From a virus: DNA of 30,323 nucleotides. The stretch spans positions 1-30,323 of the IMG/VR virus record IMGVR_UViG_3300032562_000129. The stretch is one strand, 5' to 3'. This document shows, in pieces, positions 1-8,915 of this stretch. How positions within the stretch are numbered: the first letter of the stretch is position 1; each line of letters starts with the position of its first letter. The position numbers and the translations under genes were made by a program. The notes below the pieces were generated by a model. That model searched no databases. It was not told the origin of the DNA and was given only the letters and a program-made list of their open reading frames with translations.

Positions 1-239
1 GTTGCTCCAATTAATTGAAGTGCAGCATAGATGGATTGATTTTGTGACGCAGTGCTTGAAGCACCATTCAAGTAAGTTAGAACTTGATTACTTGAAGTAA
101 TTGATACTTGTTGGTAACCAGCAATCGCCTGTTCTAAGATATACTGAAAGTTATTGTTTGTGGTTGCACCCCAGGTTCCAGCCTGGTCCCCAGTACCCAT
201 TAACTGAATTCTAAGATCTTGTGAATATGTACTTGACAT
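1..239 (-). CDS. Tail fibre-like protein, N-terminal part (cut by window edge)
   Basis: The reading frame starts at an ATG at 239 and stays open to base 1, so only the first 79 residues are present. The start has an AAGGGG ribosome site 4-5 bases upstream, just after the stop of the repeat-protein gene. The early residues contain GTGDQAGTWG followed by TTNNN. I associate this motif with the N-terminus of phage tail fibre or fibre-attachment proteins, often written as G-T-G-x-x-x-G-T-W-G-x-x-T-N. It continues the fibre and adhesin block to its right. The family is recognised by motif only, and nothing can be said about the missing C-terminus. Confidence 0.65.
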   Translation of the reverse strand, partial: MSSTYSQDLRIQLMGTGDQAGTWGATTNNNFQYILEQAIAGYQQVSITSSNQVLTYLNGASSTASQNQSIYAALQLIGA

Positions 240-251
240 TTTTTCCCCTTA

Positions 252-3200
252 CTAAGTACTGTTGTTAACCGCTTGCCATCCTGCTGACTGCGCAGGCGCT
301 CCACCAAAAGTATCAGGCCAACCAGCAGATTGAGCTGGCGCACCGCCGCCACCTGTAGGCCAACCAGCAGACTGGGATGGCGCGCCACCATTACCTGTAG
401 GCCAATCAGCGTTTTGCACGTTCACCACTGTCCCAAAGCCTGTCTCATCCATTGTCTCAATTGATTGAAAATCTTCAACAATCGAAAGCGCTGTTGCAAC
501 CGATATGAAAACAGCATCACCCATGGACATGCCATCTGTGACGTTCCAAATTACAATCAAACTTAAAACATCTGCAAGTGTAATGGTTTCTGTTACATTA
601 GCATAGAATTTAGTTAAATTTGATTCAGTCTCAGCCCACCCAGCGTTTTCAGTTATGCTCGCAATTGCAGCTAAATTTAAGTATAACGGCGCATCATAAA
701 TATTGTACGATTCTTCGATTGAATTAACCCAGTCCCACCTTGTCGCATTTGTATCTGCGTACTGGGCATCTTCGCTAACACTCAAATAGTATATAAAGTG
801 CAGGTCTGAAGATTCAGCAAATTGTTGGCCTTCTGTAACGGAACCGGCAAATCCAGCAGAAACAAATACTGTGTCTCCCCATTTGGTGTCTTCAGTGATT
901 GACAAATTAAGGGTGGCAGTATTTGACTCCGAATCCGCCAATTGGTTGTCTTCAATAATACTTAAGAAGTACAAAAACTGAAGGGCCGAGAAATCTGTGA
1001 ACTGTTGGTCTTCAGTAATCGACAAATCAAGCGTCGCGTTATTAGATTCAGTATCTGCATACTGAGCATCCTCAAAAACAGAAACATAAAATTCACCAAG
1101 AACGCTTTCTGTGTCAGCTAGTTGGGTATTTTCAGATACTGATATGTTTAGTGTTGCAGTGTTTGATTCTGCATCCGCTAATTCATTATCTTCAGTAATA
1201 CTTAAGAAGTATAAAAACTGAAGAGCTGAAAATTCTGCGGGTTGGTTGTTTTCAGTAATAGAAGCTACAAAAGCGTTTGATGTAGACGAATTATCGTTAT
1301 ATTGGCTGTCCTCAGAAATTGAAACGTTGAATTCCCCAAGCACGTCTTCAGCATCTGCCCATTGAGCATTTTCTGTAACACTAAGAAAATACAAAGAATT
1401 AATTACGTCGGTTTCTGCAAACTGTTGGTCTTCAGTAATTGAATCGGTGTAGAAACTAATGTTGAACTCGGTTTCAGCTAGTTGGTTGTCCTCAGTAATG
1501 CTAAGGAAATACAAGAAGTTAAGAGCTGAAAAATCTGCGAGTTGTTGAGCTTCAACAATTGAAGCGCTATATGCGACTGCATTTGACTCAGTATTGTTGT
1601 ATTGTTGGTCTTCAGTAATACTGAGGAAGTACAAGAATTGCAGCGTTGAAAAATCTGCAAACTGTTGGTCTTCAGTGATTGAAAATGGGAATGTGTTTAT
1701 ATTAGCTTCAGTCTCAGCTAATTGATTGGCCTCAGTGATGCTGAAGAAATACAGGAACTGAAGCGCTGAAAAATCTGCGAGTTGTTGGTCTTCAGTGATT
1801 GATACATTGAGGTTTGCAGTATTAGACTCAGAATTGTTGTACTGTTGATCTTCAGTAACACTAAGGAAATACAGGAACTGAAGCGATGAAAAATCTGCAA
1901 ACTGTTGGTCTTCAGTGATTGAAGCAGTGAATTGATTGCTACTAGACTCCGAGTCGCTATATTGACTGTCTTCCGAGATTGATACATTAAGCGATGCAGT
2001 ATTTGACTCTGAGTCATCTACTTGCAACCCCTCAGTAATAAAAAACTGTAAAAGCTCTTGGAATGAATTTGAAGCTATAAATCCAACATCTTCAGCTGCT
2101 GTGAATAGAATAACAGCAAATGTTGTTGCAGCTTCAGCCCAAGCAACGTCTTCAGATACAGACGCTGCAAACGAAGCGGTTATGGTTTCCGATTCAGCCC
2201 AATTTGCGTCTTCGGAAATACTTAAGGCAATACTGTTGCCAGCAGAATTAGAATCAGCCCAAGCAACGTCTTCAGATACAGACGCTGAAAAATAAATTGT
2301 AAAAGACTCAGACTCAGCCCAACCCGTGTTTTCAGACCTGCTTAGTGGGAAGTTAGCCGTTGCGGAATCTGATTCAGCCCAATTTGTGGGTTCTGAGATT
2401 GATACACTTAACGTTGCAGTATTGGTTTCAGAATCAGCCCAGCTAGCATCTTCTGAAATAGATTCAGAAAACTCAGCGGCTAAAGACTCAGAATCAGCCC
2501 AACCAGTATTTTCTGATATAGATACAAAATAAGCTTCGATTAAAGATTTAGTATCAGCCCAGCTAACATCTTCTGATGTACTAAATACAAAGCTAATACT
2601 TGCAGATTCTGAATCAATCCAACCAACGCTTTCTGATACAGACAAAGAGAACGCTTCCGAAATAACTCGGGTATCGTCCCATCCCGCATTCTCTGATATA
2701 GATACAAAGAATACTTCTGATATAAATTCAGATTCAGCCCAGCCAACATTCTCTGATACAGATACAGAAAATATTTCCGCGACAGATTCAGCGTCGGCCC
2801 AACCAGCATCTTCTGTTGTACTAAACCTAAAACTAATACTTGCAGATTCTGACTCCGCCCAATTTGTATTTTCAAAAACACTAAAAGAAAAAACAAACGC
2901 AGCCGAATCCGTTTCAGCCCAACTTGCATCCTCAGATCTGCTTAGCGGGAAATTAGCTGTTGCTAAATCTGTTTCAGCCCAGCCAGCATCTTCGGATTTG
3001 CTGAGCGGAAAGTTTGCAGAAGCTGAATCTGTTTCAGCCCAACCAGCGTTCTCTGATGTGCTAAATAAAAGACTAAACGTTCCCGTTTCAGATTCAGCCC
3101 AGCCAGCGTTTTCTGAAGTACTAAATAAAAAACTAAATGCGCCTGACTCGGTTTCAGCCCAACCAGCATCCTCTGATGTGCTAAATAAAAGACTAAACGT

Positions 3201-3314
3201 TCCCGTTTCAGATTCAGACCAACCAGCGTCCTCCGAAATACTAAGAGCGTAGTTAGTACTTGTTTTTACTAATGCCGCAAACGGCGTTTGGGCGAATGCG
3301 GAGGTGCCGAACAT
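252..3314 (-). CDS. Giant 20-residue tandem-repeat virion protein (putative fibre or adhesin)
   Basis: This 1020-residue protein starts at an ATG with a GGAGGT site 7 bases upstream. After a 24-residue N-terminus (FAQTPFAAL) come 42 units of exactly 20 residues, then about four irregular units. Units 1-19 follow S-x-S-E-[DN]-x-x-W-[AS]-[ED]-[ST]-[ED]. Units 20-42 mostly replace Trp by Gln plus Phe, Tyr or Leu (TEDQQFAD), and several carry the hydrophobic block SALQFLYFL, which falls in every second unit between 23 and 29. The C-terminus has three 14-residue units of the type GWPTGGGGAPAQSA. The protein is acidic, with no signal peptide, membrane segment or enzyme motif seen. It sits among fibre genes, so a long repetitive fibre or adhesin is the likely role by context. 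I do not recognise the repeat as a named family. Confidence 0.8.
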   Translation of the reverse strand: MFGTSAFAQTPFAALVKTSTNYALSISEDAGWSESETGTFSLLFSTSEDAGWAETESGAFSFLFSTSENAGWAESETGTFSLLFSTSENAGWAETDSASANFPLSKSEDAGWAETDLATANFPLSRSEDASWAETDSAAFVFSFSVFENTNWAESESASISFRFSTTEDAGWADAESVAEIFSVSVSENVGWAESEFISEVFFVSISENAGWDDTRVISEAFSLSVSESVGWIDSESASISFVFSTSEDVSWADTKSLIEAYFVSISENTGWADSESLAAEFSESISEDASWADSETNTATLSVSISEPTNWAESDSATANFPLSRSENTGWAESESFTIYFSASVSEDVAWADSNSAGNSIALSISEDANWAESETITASFAASVSEDVAWAEAATTFAVILFTAAEDVGFIASNSFQELLQFFITEGLQVDDSESNTASLNVSISEDSQYSDSESSSNQFTASITEDQQFADFSSLQFLYFLSVTEDQQYNNSESNTANLNVSITEDQQLADFSALQFLYFFSITEANQLAETEANINTFPFSITEDQQFADFSTLQFLYFLSITEDQQYNNTESNAVAYSASIVEAQQLADFSALNFLYFLSITEDNQLAETEFNISFYTDSITEDQQFAETDVINSLYFLSVTENAQWADAEDVLGEFNVSISEDSQYNDNSSTSNAFVASITENNQPAEFSALQFLYFLSITEDNELADAESNTATLNISVSENTQLADTESVLGEFYVSVFEDAQYADTESNNATLDLSITEDQQFTDFSALQFLYFLSIIEDNQLADSESNTATLNLSITEDTKWGDTVFVSAGFAGSVTEGQQFAESSDLHFIYYLSVSEDAQYADTNATRWDWVNSIEESYNIYDAPLYLNLAAIASITENAGWAETESNLTKFYANVTETITLADVLSLIVIWNVTDGMSMGDAVFISVATALSIVEDFQSIETMDETGFGTVVNVQNADWPTGNGGAPSQSAGWPTGGGGAPAQSAGWPDTFGGAPAQSAGWQAVNNST
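282..407 (-). repeat. Three 42-bp coding repeats (14 residues each) at the repeat-protein C-terminus
   Basis: Three in-frame units encode W-P-x-x-x-G-G-A-P-x-Q-S-A-G. They differ from the 20-residue units upstream and form a Gly/Ala/Pro-rich tail ending in GWQAVNNST. Confidence 0.8.
723..3242 (-). repeat. 42 in-phase 60-bp tandem coding repeats
   Basis: The period is exactly 60 bp (20 codons) across 2520 bp without a phase break. Roughly 2103-3242 encodes Trp-type units and 723-2102 encodes QQ-type units. Some QQ-type units are nearly identical at DNA level: the stretches around 1640-1685 and 1880-1925 share a long run through 'aaatctgcaaactgttgg'. That suggests recent duplication or gene conversion. 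Neighbouring Trp units are more diverged. The protein-coding phase and variable third positions rule out a CRISPR array. Confidence 0.9.
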
Positions 3315-3329
3315 TTACGTACCTCCTAT

Positions 3330-4415
3330 TTATGAATGTGAATATACAGGTATACCGCTAGAATTATATCCAACTATAACTATTTTTGAACCATCTGATG
3401 CAGCCCCAGTAACAGTCACAGTGTTGGTAGCTTGCACAACAACGGCAGCGGACCAAGTAGAACCCGTGTTACTTGAATAGCTATATACAGGATAACTACT
3501 AGAATTTATCCCAATAGCCACCCAATACCCAGTGCCAGAAACGCTGCAATAAACAAGTTTAGACCAAGTAACACCGCTAGGAAGTGCTAATGTTGGACCG
3601 CTGAAACCGCCAGAAGCACCCACACTTACAACATAGCCGTTAGACGAGATTGCCATTTGGGTACCACTTGAGTATCCATTATTTGTTGCGGCTACCATAG
3701 GAGCCACTGCGGTATTTGAGTTTATTATCGCAGGCGCAGTAAATGTGGAATAGAGAGTTGTTTGCGTGTAATACACATAACCCGTTGATGGGCTGTTTCC
3801 ATAAAATATACTTCCACGAGTACTTGTGGGTGTTCCACAATTAAATGTGTACGCGGTCGACGAGATAGCTGCCCAGCTTCCAGCAGTGCCACTGAATCCA
3901 CTTTGAACAAAGTATGGCAGCCCGTTAGAACTACCACGACCTACAAAACCCGATCCAGAAGCAGAATTAGTAGCAACCGTTGGTGTAACTAAAAAAGCGT
4001 TAGAAATAATAGATGATGATGCTACAAAACTTGTTCCGCCATTACTTGTATATATGTATTCCCCAGTACCCGTAGCAGTAGCTCCAAAAACTGCCATGTA
4101 ATTAGTAGTTGTACTGGAGTTTTGGCTAACGCCAGTCATGTTGGGTAACTGAACAGACCCAACAGTTGCAGGTGTTGTCCAAGTAACACCGTCAGCCGAA
4201 CCAGCCCATGAAGGTAAATTACCGCTACTTCGACCGCCAATAACCCATCTACCATAATATGGGTTATAGCTAATACCGCACAAATAGTTGACGGTACCAC
4301 TACCGTTCACAGCTGAAAAATTTGTAAAAGTAAACAGGCCCGGTACAACGGCAGCGGCGCCTGCAAACCCATATCCTCTTGCTGCAGCGTTTCCGGCGGT
4401 AATAATCGTTGGCAT
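3330..4415 (-). CDS. Beta-propeller-like tail adhesin with Asp-box-type repeats
   Basis: The 361-residue protein starts at an ATG preceded by AAAGGG. It is rich in Ser, Thr, Gly and Tyr. It contains recurring segments of the form S-x-D/N-G-x-x-W, such as SADGVTWTTP, TSNGGTSF and SSNTGSTW. These resemble the Asp-box (BNR) turns of sialidase-like propellers. Between them lie repeated strands such as GYVVSVGASG and KIVIVGYNSS. No sialidase catalytic set is visible, so a binding role is more likely than catalysis. It lies 11 bases downstream of the long tail-fibre gene, as expected for a receptor-binding or fibre-tip protein. The fold is inferred from spacing and motif only. Confidence 0.55.
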   Translation of the reverse strand: MPTIITAGNAAARGYGFAGAAAVVPGLFTFTNFSAVNGSGTVNYLCGISYNPYYGRWVIGGRSSGNLPSWAGSADGVTWTTPATVGSVQLPNMTGVSQNSSTTTNYMAVFGATATGTGEYIYTSNGGTSFVASSSIISNAFLVTPTVATNSASGSGFVGRGSSNGLPYFVQSGFSGTAGSWAAISSTAYTFNCGTPTSTRGSIFYGNSPSTGYVYYTQTTLYSTFTAPAIINSNTAVAPMVAATNNGYSSGTQMAISSNGYVVSVGASGGFSGPTLALPSGVTWSKLVYCSVSGTGYWVAIGINSSSYPVYSYSSNTGSTWSAAVVVQATNTVTVTGAASDGSKIVIVGYNSSGIPVYSHS

Positions 4416-4426
4416 CCGATTACCCT

Positions 4427-6421
4427 TTAAAACTGAGTTTGTGAAGCAAGTACAGTATATGTAGGCGTACTTGCAGTTTTAATAATGGTAAAAGTATATA
4501 CGTCAATACCGCTCGCATACCCTTTTGCAGGCGCAGACCCACCCTGCCAATACACTGTCACACCAGAGGTGCTTCCATCAATTTGAAAACCCGTTTGGTA
4601 ATAACTTGCACCACCAGAACCTTGTGTAATTAATAAAGCACAAGTGGTTGACTGTCCAACTGCCAAAGCAGAATTTAAAGTTGTACCGCTACTAAAAGAA
4701 ACGTTGAGTGTCCATGAAGTAGATGTTGCAGTTTGAAAATACAACACGCTTCCGCTTTGTAAGTAAAAAGTATCAGTAGACGTTGGGGCGCCAGATTGAA
4801 CGTTAACTGTCTCAGCGGTGTTTAGTAACACGGAAGCAAAAGTGCTTGTCGATCCACTAAATGTTTGAGTGGCAGTCCAAGTATTTGCAGCGCTTAACAA
4901 AGGCACTGAAGTCCATGTTGGAGGGCTTGCACTACCAGCAGAGACCAAAGCTTGGTTGGAACTACCATATGACCCGTTAAATGCAAAAGCCCCTGACGTA
5001 TTAATAGTCATTGCATCGGTTGTATTGGTATTACCATTAATCAAAAAATGAATTGGATTACTGCTCCAAGTACCAATAACTAAGTCGCCACCACCAGATT
5101 CAATAAAGTTAGCATTAGCTAAACTAAAAGAATTATTAGGATAACCTGCTGCTGAGTAGCTATAAGCAGACGAGTTAGTACCCATCTCCATATAGTATGT
5201 AGCACCGTAGTTATTATTACCCACGGCATAAGCTGCATATGCTGTATTTGCGCTGCTGGTGTTGACCAAACTTACGTTTAAGTTTCCTGTGTCGCCACCA
5301 GAAAATGATGCAACTTGACCGCTAAACGAATTGCTGTACCCACCGCTACCAACGTTTAACCAACCAACGCTGGTAGCGGTATTTGCCGTATATCCTGTGA
5401 GAGATAAACCTGTTGATGTATAGGTAAATGCAGATGATGATGCATGAGGTGAAGTGCCATTACCGTAAGGTATGTACCCTGCAGTTAATGATGTTGTGCC
5501 AGTACCACCTGCTGCAACAGGTAAAGTACCTGCTGTTAAAGCTGAGCTGGATGTTGAATAAAGGGCATAGTTTGCAGCAGTAAACGTAGTTAAACCTGTA
5601 CCCCCGTTTCCGGTATTTAAAGTACCAGAAAGAGTTACTGCCCCACTTGTTGCAGTACTAGGGGTAAAGCCTGTTGTCCCAGCAGAAAAAGTAGATACAC
5701 CGCTACTAGAAGCTGGCTGCCAACTCGCTGTTGTACCGTTTGAAGTAAGTACGTAAGTGCTAGTGCCAATTCCAAGTTTTGTTGCACTGTTTGTACCATT
5801 TCCAATGATCAAATCACCCGTAGTGGTGATTGGTGAAAGAGCATTAAAAGCAGATGAAGCAGTTATTTGACCCGTTCCACCATTTGCAATTGGCAAAGTT
5901 CCAGTTACACCTGTTGTTAAAGGCAATCCTGAAGCGTTTGTAAGTGTTCCAGAGCTTGGTGTACCCAAAGCACCGCCATTGACAACAAACGCACCACTAG
6001 AACCTGTGTTAACTGCTAGCGCGGTTGCTACGCCTGTACCCAAACCAGATACGCCACTTGATATGGGTAAACCCGTTGCATTAGTTAGCGTGCCTGAACT
6101 GGGTGTACCAAGAGGGCCACCTGTATAAATAGCGTACTCAGCAGGGTATGTAATAAATACGTTAACTGTTCCACTAAATGTAACTACGCTTCCAGAATTA
6201 CTGGACGAAAGAATGGTTGTTCGCGCGAGTGCGCCCGTAGTGTACGTGCCGAGTCCCACCTCCCAATTGCCGCTACCATCAGTAGCCGCATAATAGGTTG
6301 TGTTTCCGCTTGTTAATGCGGTAAAGCTTTGATAGCCAGCAACAGCGGACCCAAGAGTAAAACTACTCGTTGTGTACGTTGAGCTGGTTACTTGGACTCT
6401 ATCGGCAAGTTGAAGAGCCAT
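4427..6421 (-). CDS. Tail fibre protein with Gly/Thr/Ser-rich repeats
   Basis: This 664-residue protein starts at an ATG with a GGGGT site. An N-terminal domain of about 110 residues (DGSGNWEVGLGTYTTGALAR, then TYPAEYAIYTGG) is typical of phage fibres. It is followed by degenerate repeats around GTPSSGTLTNATGLP, TTGVTGTLPIANGGTGQ and TLPVAAGGTGTTSL at residues 100-320. These motifs are common in fibres of environmental tailed phages. The C-terminal half is beta-rich and ends in a possible head domain (GSGGASYYQTGFQIDG). It should form the trimeric shaft between the virion and the adhesins encoded next to it. Confidence 0.75.
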   Translation of the reverse strand: MALQLADRVQVTSSTYTTSSFTLGSAVAGYQSFTALTSGNTTYYAATDGSGNWEVGLGTYTTGALARTTILSSSNSGSVVTFSGTVNVFITYPAEYAIYTGGPLGTPSSGTLTNATGLPISSGVSGLGTGVATALAVNTGSSGAFVVNGGALGTPSSGTLTNASGLPLTTGVTGTLPIANGGTGQITASSAFNALSPITTTGDLIIGNGTNSATKLGIGTSTYVLTSNGTTASWQPASSSGVSTFSAGTTGFTPSTATSGAVTLSGTLNTGNGGTGLTTFTAANYALYSTSSSALTAGTLPVAAGGTGTTSLTAGYIPYGNGTSPHASSSAFTYTSTGLSLTGYTANTATSVGWLNVGSGGYSNSFSGQVASFSGGDTGNLNVSLVNTSSANTAYAAYAVGNNNYGATYYMEMGTNSSAYSYSAAGYPNNSFSLANANFIESGGGDLVIGTWSSNPIHFLINGNTNTTDAMTINTSGAFAFNGSYGSSNQALVSAGSASPPTWTSVPLLSAANTWTATQTFSGSTSTFASVLLNTAETVNVQSGAPTSTDTFYLQSGSVLYFQTATSTSWTLNVSFSSGTTLNSALAVGQSTTCALLITQGSGGASYYQTGFQIDGSTSGVTVYWQGGSAPAKGYASGIDVYTFTIIKTASTPTYTVLASQTQF

Positions 6422-6433
6422 TCAAGACCCCAA

Positions 6434-7057
6434 TCAGGATGTAGCTGTTGTGTTGTATGTAACAGTTACAGTGTCACCTGCTGTTGTAGTCTTAGCAGTA
6501 GAAAATCCACCAGCGCTCCACAATGTTCCTGTGGTCGAGCTTTGAGCACTAGAAGCGCCTGAACCCGTCACCAAGAAACAACCTGTCACTGTACCACCAG
6601 CACCTGTGATGGTGTACACGGCGGGAGCTGAAGAGTTGGACAAAGTCACAACGTTAGAACCTGCTGTGGTGCTGTTGTTACCTGTTGAACCACCTGAGTT
6701 CCAAGCGATCGTAGCACGAACAGCAGAACCACTGTAAGTGTAGTTAGTAAACTCCACCCAGTCAGAATGCGATGCCATTGTGTCTGTAGGTGAATACCCT
6801 GTGCTTGAAGTAATCAAACCAAGGTAAGGACCAGTCAATGTATAGCCTGAAGAAGTATACAAAGTTGTGTTCATCATGAGGATTTTTCCAACCTGCATGA
6901 CTTGGTTCTCAAACCCTTGTTCCCACTTAACGTCGCCGTTTTCGTCTAAACAAGTCATTGTCCAAAAACCTTCAATACCCACTGAATTTTCGATCTGTGC
7001 ATTTGCTTGATATGATGCAACTGCAAAGTCTCCGCATCCTTGATGTTCGATAGTCAT
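6434..7057 (-). CDS. Virion structural protein, tail or fibre-associated
   Basis: The 207-residue protein starts at an ATG with AAGGAG 6 bases upstream. The N-terminal half (ENSVGIEGFWTMTCLDENGD, then GKILMMNTTLYTSSGYTLTG) looks like a compact conserved domain. The C-terminal half is Ser/Thr/Gly-rich (GNNSTTAGSNVVTLSNSS) and ends in VTYNTTATS. The first half resembles small proteins often placed between connector and fibre genes in uncultured phages. The role in the virion is inferred from position and composition, and I cannot name the family. Confidence 0.55.
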   Translation of the reverse strand: MTIEHQGCGDFAVASYQANAQIENSVGIEGFWTMTCLDENGDVKWEQGFENQVMQVGKILMMNTTLYTSSGYTLTGPYLGLITSSTGYSPTDTMASHSDWVEFTNYTYSGSAVRATIAWNSGGSTGNNSTTAGSNVVTLSNSSAPAVYTITGAGGTVTGCFLVTGSGASSAQSSTTGTLWSAGGFSTAKTTTAGDTVTVTYNTTATS

Positions 7058-7066
7058 GATAGCTCC

Positions 7067-7504
7067 TTAAGAAATTGTAATGATTGCCGATGAACTTGTC
7101 GGCGCTGGAAATTGAACCGTGAAAGTACTGTTCGAAGTCTTATCAGACCCAAAGTCAAGAACGCAAACTGTTGGGTTTGTTGTTCCATTCTTTAAGTATA
7201 TCAAAGCTCCCCTTGCAGTGAAAGCACCATTCCACACAGCGTTAGCAAATGAAATATACGCAATCTGCGTATTTACATCTACTGCTGGTACCTGGTTGAT
7301 GGTCAATAACTGACCACCTGCTGTGTAGCCTGTTGCAGACACTTCACCTACGGAAGTATATGCTGTTGTGTTTTGGTTGAGTGTTGCTGCGTTGGTGTAC
7401 AACGCAATGTAAAACGTCTCCGTCGTGCCCGTGTTGAAGTTATACACCCCACTCATTAAGCCCGATAAAAACGTATTACATACCCAGTTACCCGTAAAAG
7501 CCAT
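7067..7504 (-). CDS. Virion structural protein, tail-associated
   Basis: A 145-residue protein beginning MAFTGNWVCNTFLSG, with an AGGAA site before the ATG. The pattern ETFYIALYTNAATLNQNTTA, then GEVSATGYTAGGQ, then a mixed beta domain, is one I associate with small phage tail or baseplate-type proteins of unknown detail. It is followed by the 207-residue protein after 9 bases and preceded by the connector-like gene after 12 bases. A structural role is inferred from context. Confidence 0.6.
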   Translation of the reverse strand: MAFTGNWVCNTFLSGLMSGVYNFNTGTTETFYIALYTNAATLNQNTTAYTSVGEVSATGYTAGGQLLTINQVPAVDVNTQIAYISFANAVWNGAFTARGALIYLKNGTTNPTVCVLDFGSDKTSNSTFTVQFPAPTSSSAIITIS

Positions 7505-7516
7505 TGTTTGTTCCTA

Positions 7517-8479
7517 TCAGGTAACAGGTTGACGATATTGACCAGACCTGTAGGCATCCTGTCTTTCAAGGCCATCGCCAAGACGTTTAGCTTCCATAAG
7601 GGATTCTTTGTACTTAGTCTCATACAAAGCAAGCAAATCTTGTTCGCCCTTCATGAAAGTGTATGCTTCAACCAAAGAACCATACAAAAGTACAGAGTCA
7701 AAATTATCCCCAAGCCAGCTAGTACCCGTTGCATTACCAACACTAATTACACTTGCGGTAAAACCTGAACCGCTGGCTCCAATATATGATGAAGCTACGG
7801 ACAACGTATCTCCAACAATATACAAAGCTCCACCGCTGGTAACTGTCACAGATGCAACAGCACCGGCTGTTACTTTTATAATCGCAATACAAGAGTTACC
7901 ATTACCACCTGTGAGAGGCACGTCATAATAAGTTCCATTTACGTACCCCGAACCCGCCGTGACCAAATTCAAAGATGTCACATTACCTTGGATAATTGAT
8001 GGCGGGTAGTAGTAATAATTTAACTCAGTAGCGTACGCTTGATCTGGAGTTGGCCCAAGAATAAAACTAAGCTCGTTAATATTATTTGATTGGGGGCCAA
8101 ACAGCGCATAGTACTGCGGCATTGAATAGTAAAGAGACCCAGTATTTGGGTAAGCCTCACGTATAAAATTAACATCTTTATTAATTAAAAACGTATAGGT
8201 GTTGGCATTAGGGCCTGTGGTTGGATATACAGCCAAAGAATACACTGACAAAAAGTCATCTGGGCAAGACAAATACCCAACCCCCGCAGTTAAAGTACCT
8301 ATTTTGCTAGACCTTAAACTGGGGAACTGAATCGTGTTGTAAATACCTAGTTCGGCTTGCTCAATGAACCTGTTAATCTGCGAAGTAGTAGACTCAGTTG
8401 TTCCATCCGCCAAATAGACGACTGGAAACTGATTCTCAGTGTACGACTGTATTGCAGTTACAAGTTCAGTGTAAGTCAC
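7517..8479 (-). CDS. Tail connector/adaptor protein with an inserted beta domain
   Basis: This 320-residue protein starts at a GTG that overlaps the upstream stop (GTGA), with AGAGGA 8 bases before it. The N-terminus (MTYTELVTAI, then RFIEQAELGIYN) and the C-terminal block (TSWLGDNFDSVLLYGSLVEA, then FMKGEQD and YETKYKESL) match the helical and beta layout of short-tailed phage adaptor or tail-tube-A-like proteins. Residues about 164-251 (TAGSGYVNGTYYDVPLTGG through TGT) look like a separate beta domain spliced between YYYYPPSI and TSWLGDNF. The protein likely joins portal to tail. Adaptor family membership is inferred from pattern. Confidence 0.65.
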   Translation of the reverse strand: MTYTELVTAIQSYTENQFPVVYLADGTTESTTSQINRFIEQAELGIYNTIQFPSLRSSKIGTLTAGVGYLSCPDDFLSVYSLAVYPTTGPNANTYTFLINKDVNFIREAYPNTGSLYYSMPQYYALFGPQSNNINELSFILGPTPDQAYATELNYYYYPPSIIQGNVTSLNLVTAGSGYVNGTYYDVPLTGGNGNSCIAIIKVTAGAVASVTVTSGGALYIVGDTLSVASSYIGASGSGFTASVISVGNATGTSWLGDNFDSVLLYGSLVEAYTFMKGEQDLLALYETKYKESLMEAKRLGDGLERQDAYRSGQYRQPVT

Positions 8480-8736
8480 GCCATCGGTCCTCTAGCTATG
8501 CGGCCTTTGGTAGCAGCACCGTTACCGCGAGTCTCAATACCGGTTGATTCAATGTTGTCCATGTGCCCAATAGAAACTGTACCGTTCAAAGGTGTCCAGT
8601 TCTTACGGGTTGGCATTTCAACAGAAAAACCAATGTCTTTTTCTTCAAGGTCTTTACCCCCTGAAGTATGGGGCTTGGCATAGACGTCGGCTTGACCAAC
8701 TTCTTTACCGCCCATTTTTTTGCTAAACTTACCCAT
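8476..8736 (-). CDS. Small conserved phage protein with RGNGAATKG motif
   Basis: The 86-residue protein begins MGKFSKKMGGKEVGQ. Its ATG overlaps the TAA of the 56-aa gene upstream (TAATG), and its own TGA overlaps the GTG of the next gene. The C-terminus GIETRGNGAATKGRIARG resembles a basic motif seen in small structural-module proteins of environmental phages, and echoes AERGKTKGT in two other proteins here. No enzyme motif is present. Its position between connector genes suggests a minor virion or assembly role. Function is unknown. Confidence 0.7.
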   Translation of the reverse strand: MGKFSKKMGGKEVGQADVYAKPHTSGGKDLEEKDIGFSVEMPTRKNWTPLNGTVSIGHMDNIESTGIETRGNGAATKGRIARGPMA

Positions 8737-8906
8737 TATCTACCCCTTTGATTGTTGGCGCGGGCCATATTGCGTCCAACTGCACGCATTTGTTGACCTG
8801 TTACACCACCCTTTGCCATCTTTTTAGGAGCGAGTTTTTTCTCTTCCTTTTTGATGAGCTTATTGAAAAGCTTTTTATCTTGTGCTTCGTCATCGTGTTT
8901 TTTCAT
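8736..8906 (-). CDS. Small basic KGG protein (56 aa)
   Basis: An ATG at 8906 with AGGAG 7 bases upstream opens a 56-residue frame ending in TAA at 8738-8736. The first half is Lys/Asp/Glu-rich (MKKHDDEAQDKKLF, then KKEEKKLAPKK). The second half reads MAKGGVTGQQMRAVGRNMAR and is basic. It fills what would otherwise be a 180-base gap, and its stop overlaps the start of the next gene, which supports translation. It belongs with the other tiny KGG-rich proteins at 10726-11867. Function is unknown; DNA binding is conceivable from charge alone. Confidence 0.75.
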   Translation of the reverse strand: MKKHDDEAQDKKLFNKLIKKEEKKLAPKKMAKGGVTGQQMRAVGRNMARANNQRGR

Positions 8907-8915
8907 GATTTACTC

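Noticed and set aside
723-3242. Possible CRISPR array or non-coding satellite because of regular 60-bp repeats
   Set aside because: The repeats are one continuous reading frame on the minus strand with a ribosome site and codon-level variation, and there are no unique spacers between identical repeats.
1478-3252. Several open frames on both strands within the repeat gene (for example 2101-2295, 2326-2532 and 2998-3252 on plus)
   Set aside because: The 60-bp period is a multiple of three, so a frame that is open in one unit tends to be open in many. These are shadows with no ribosome sites.
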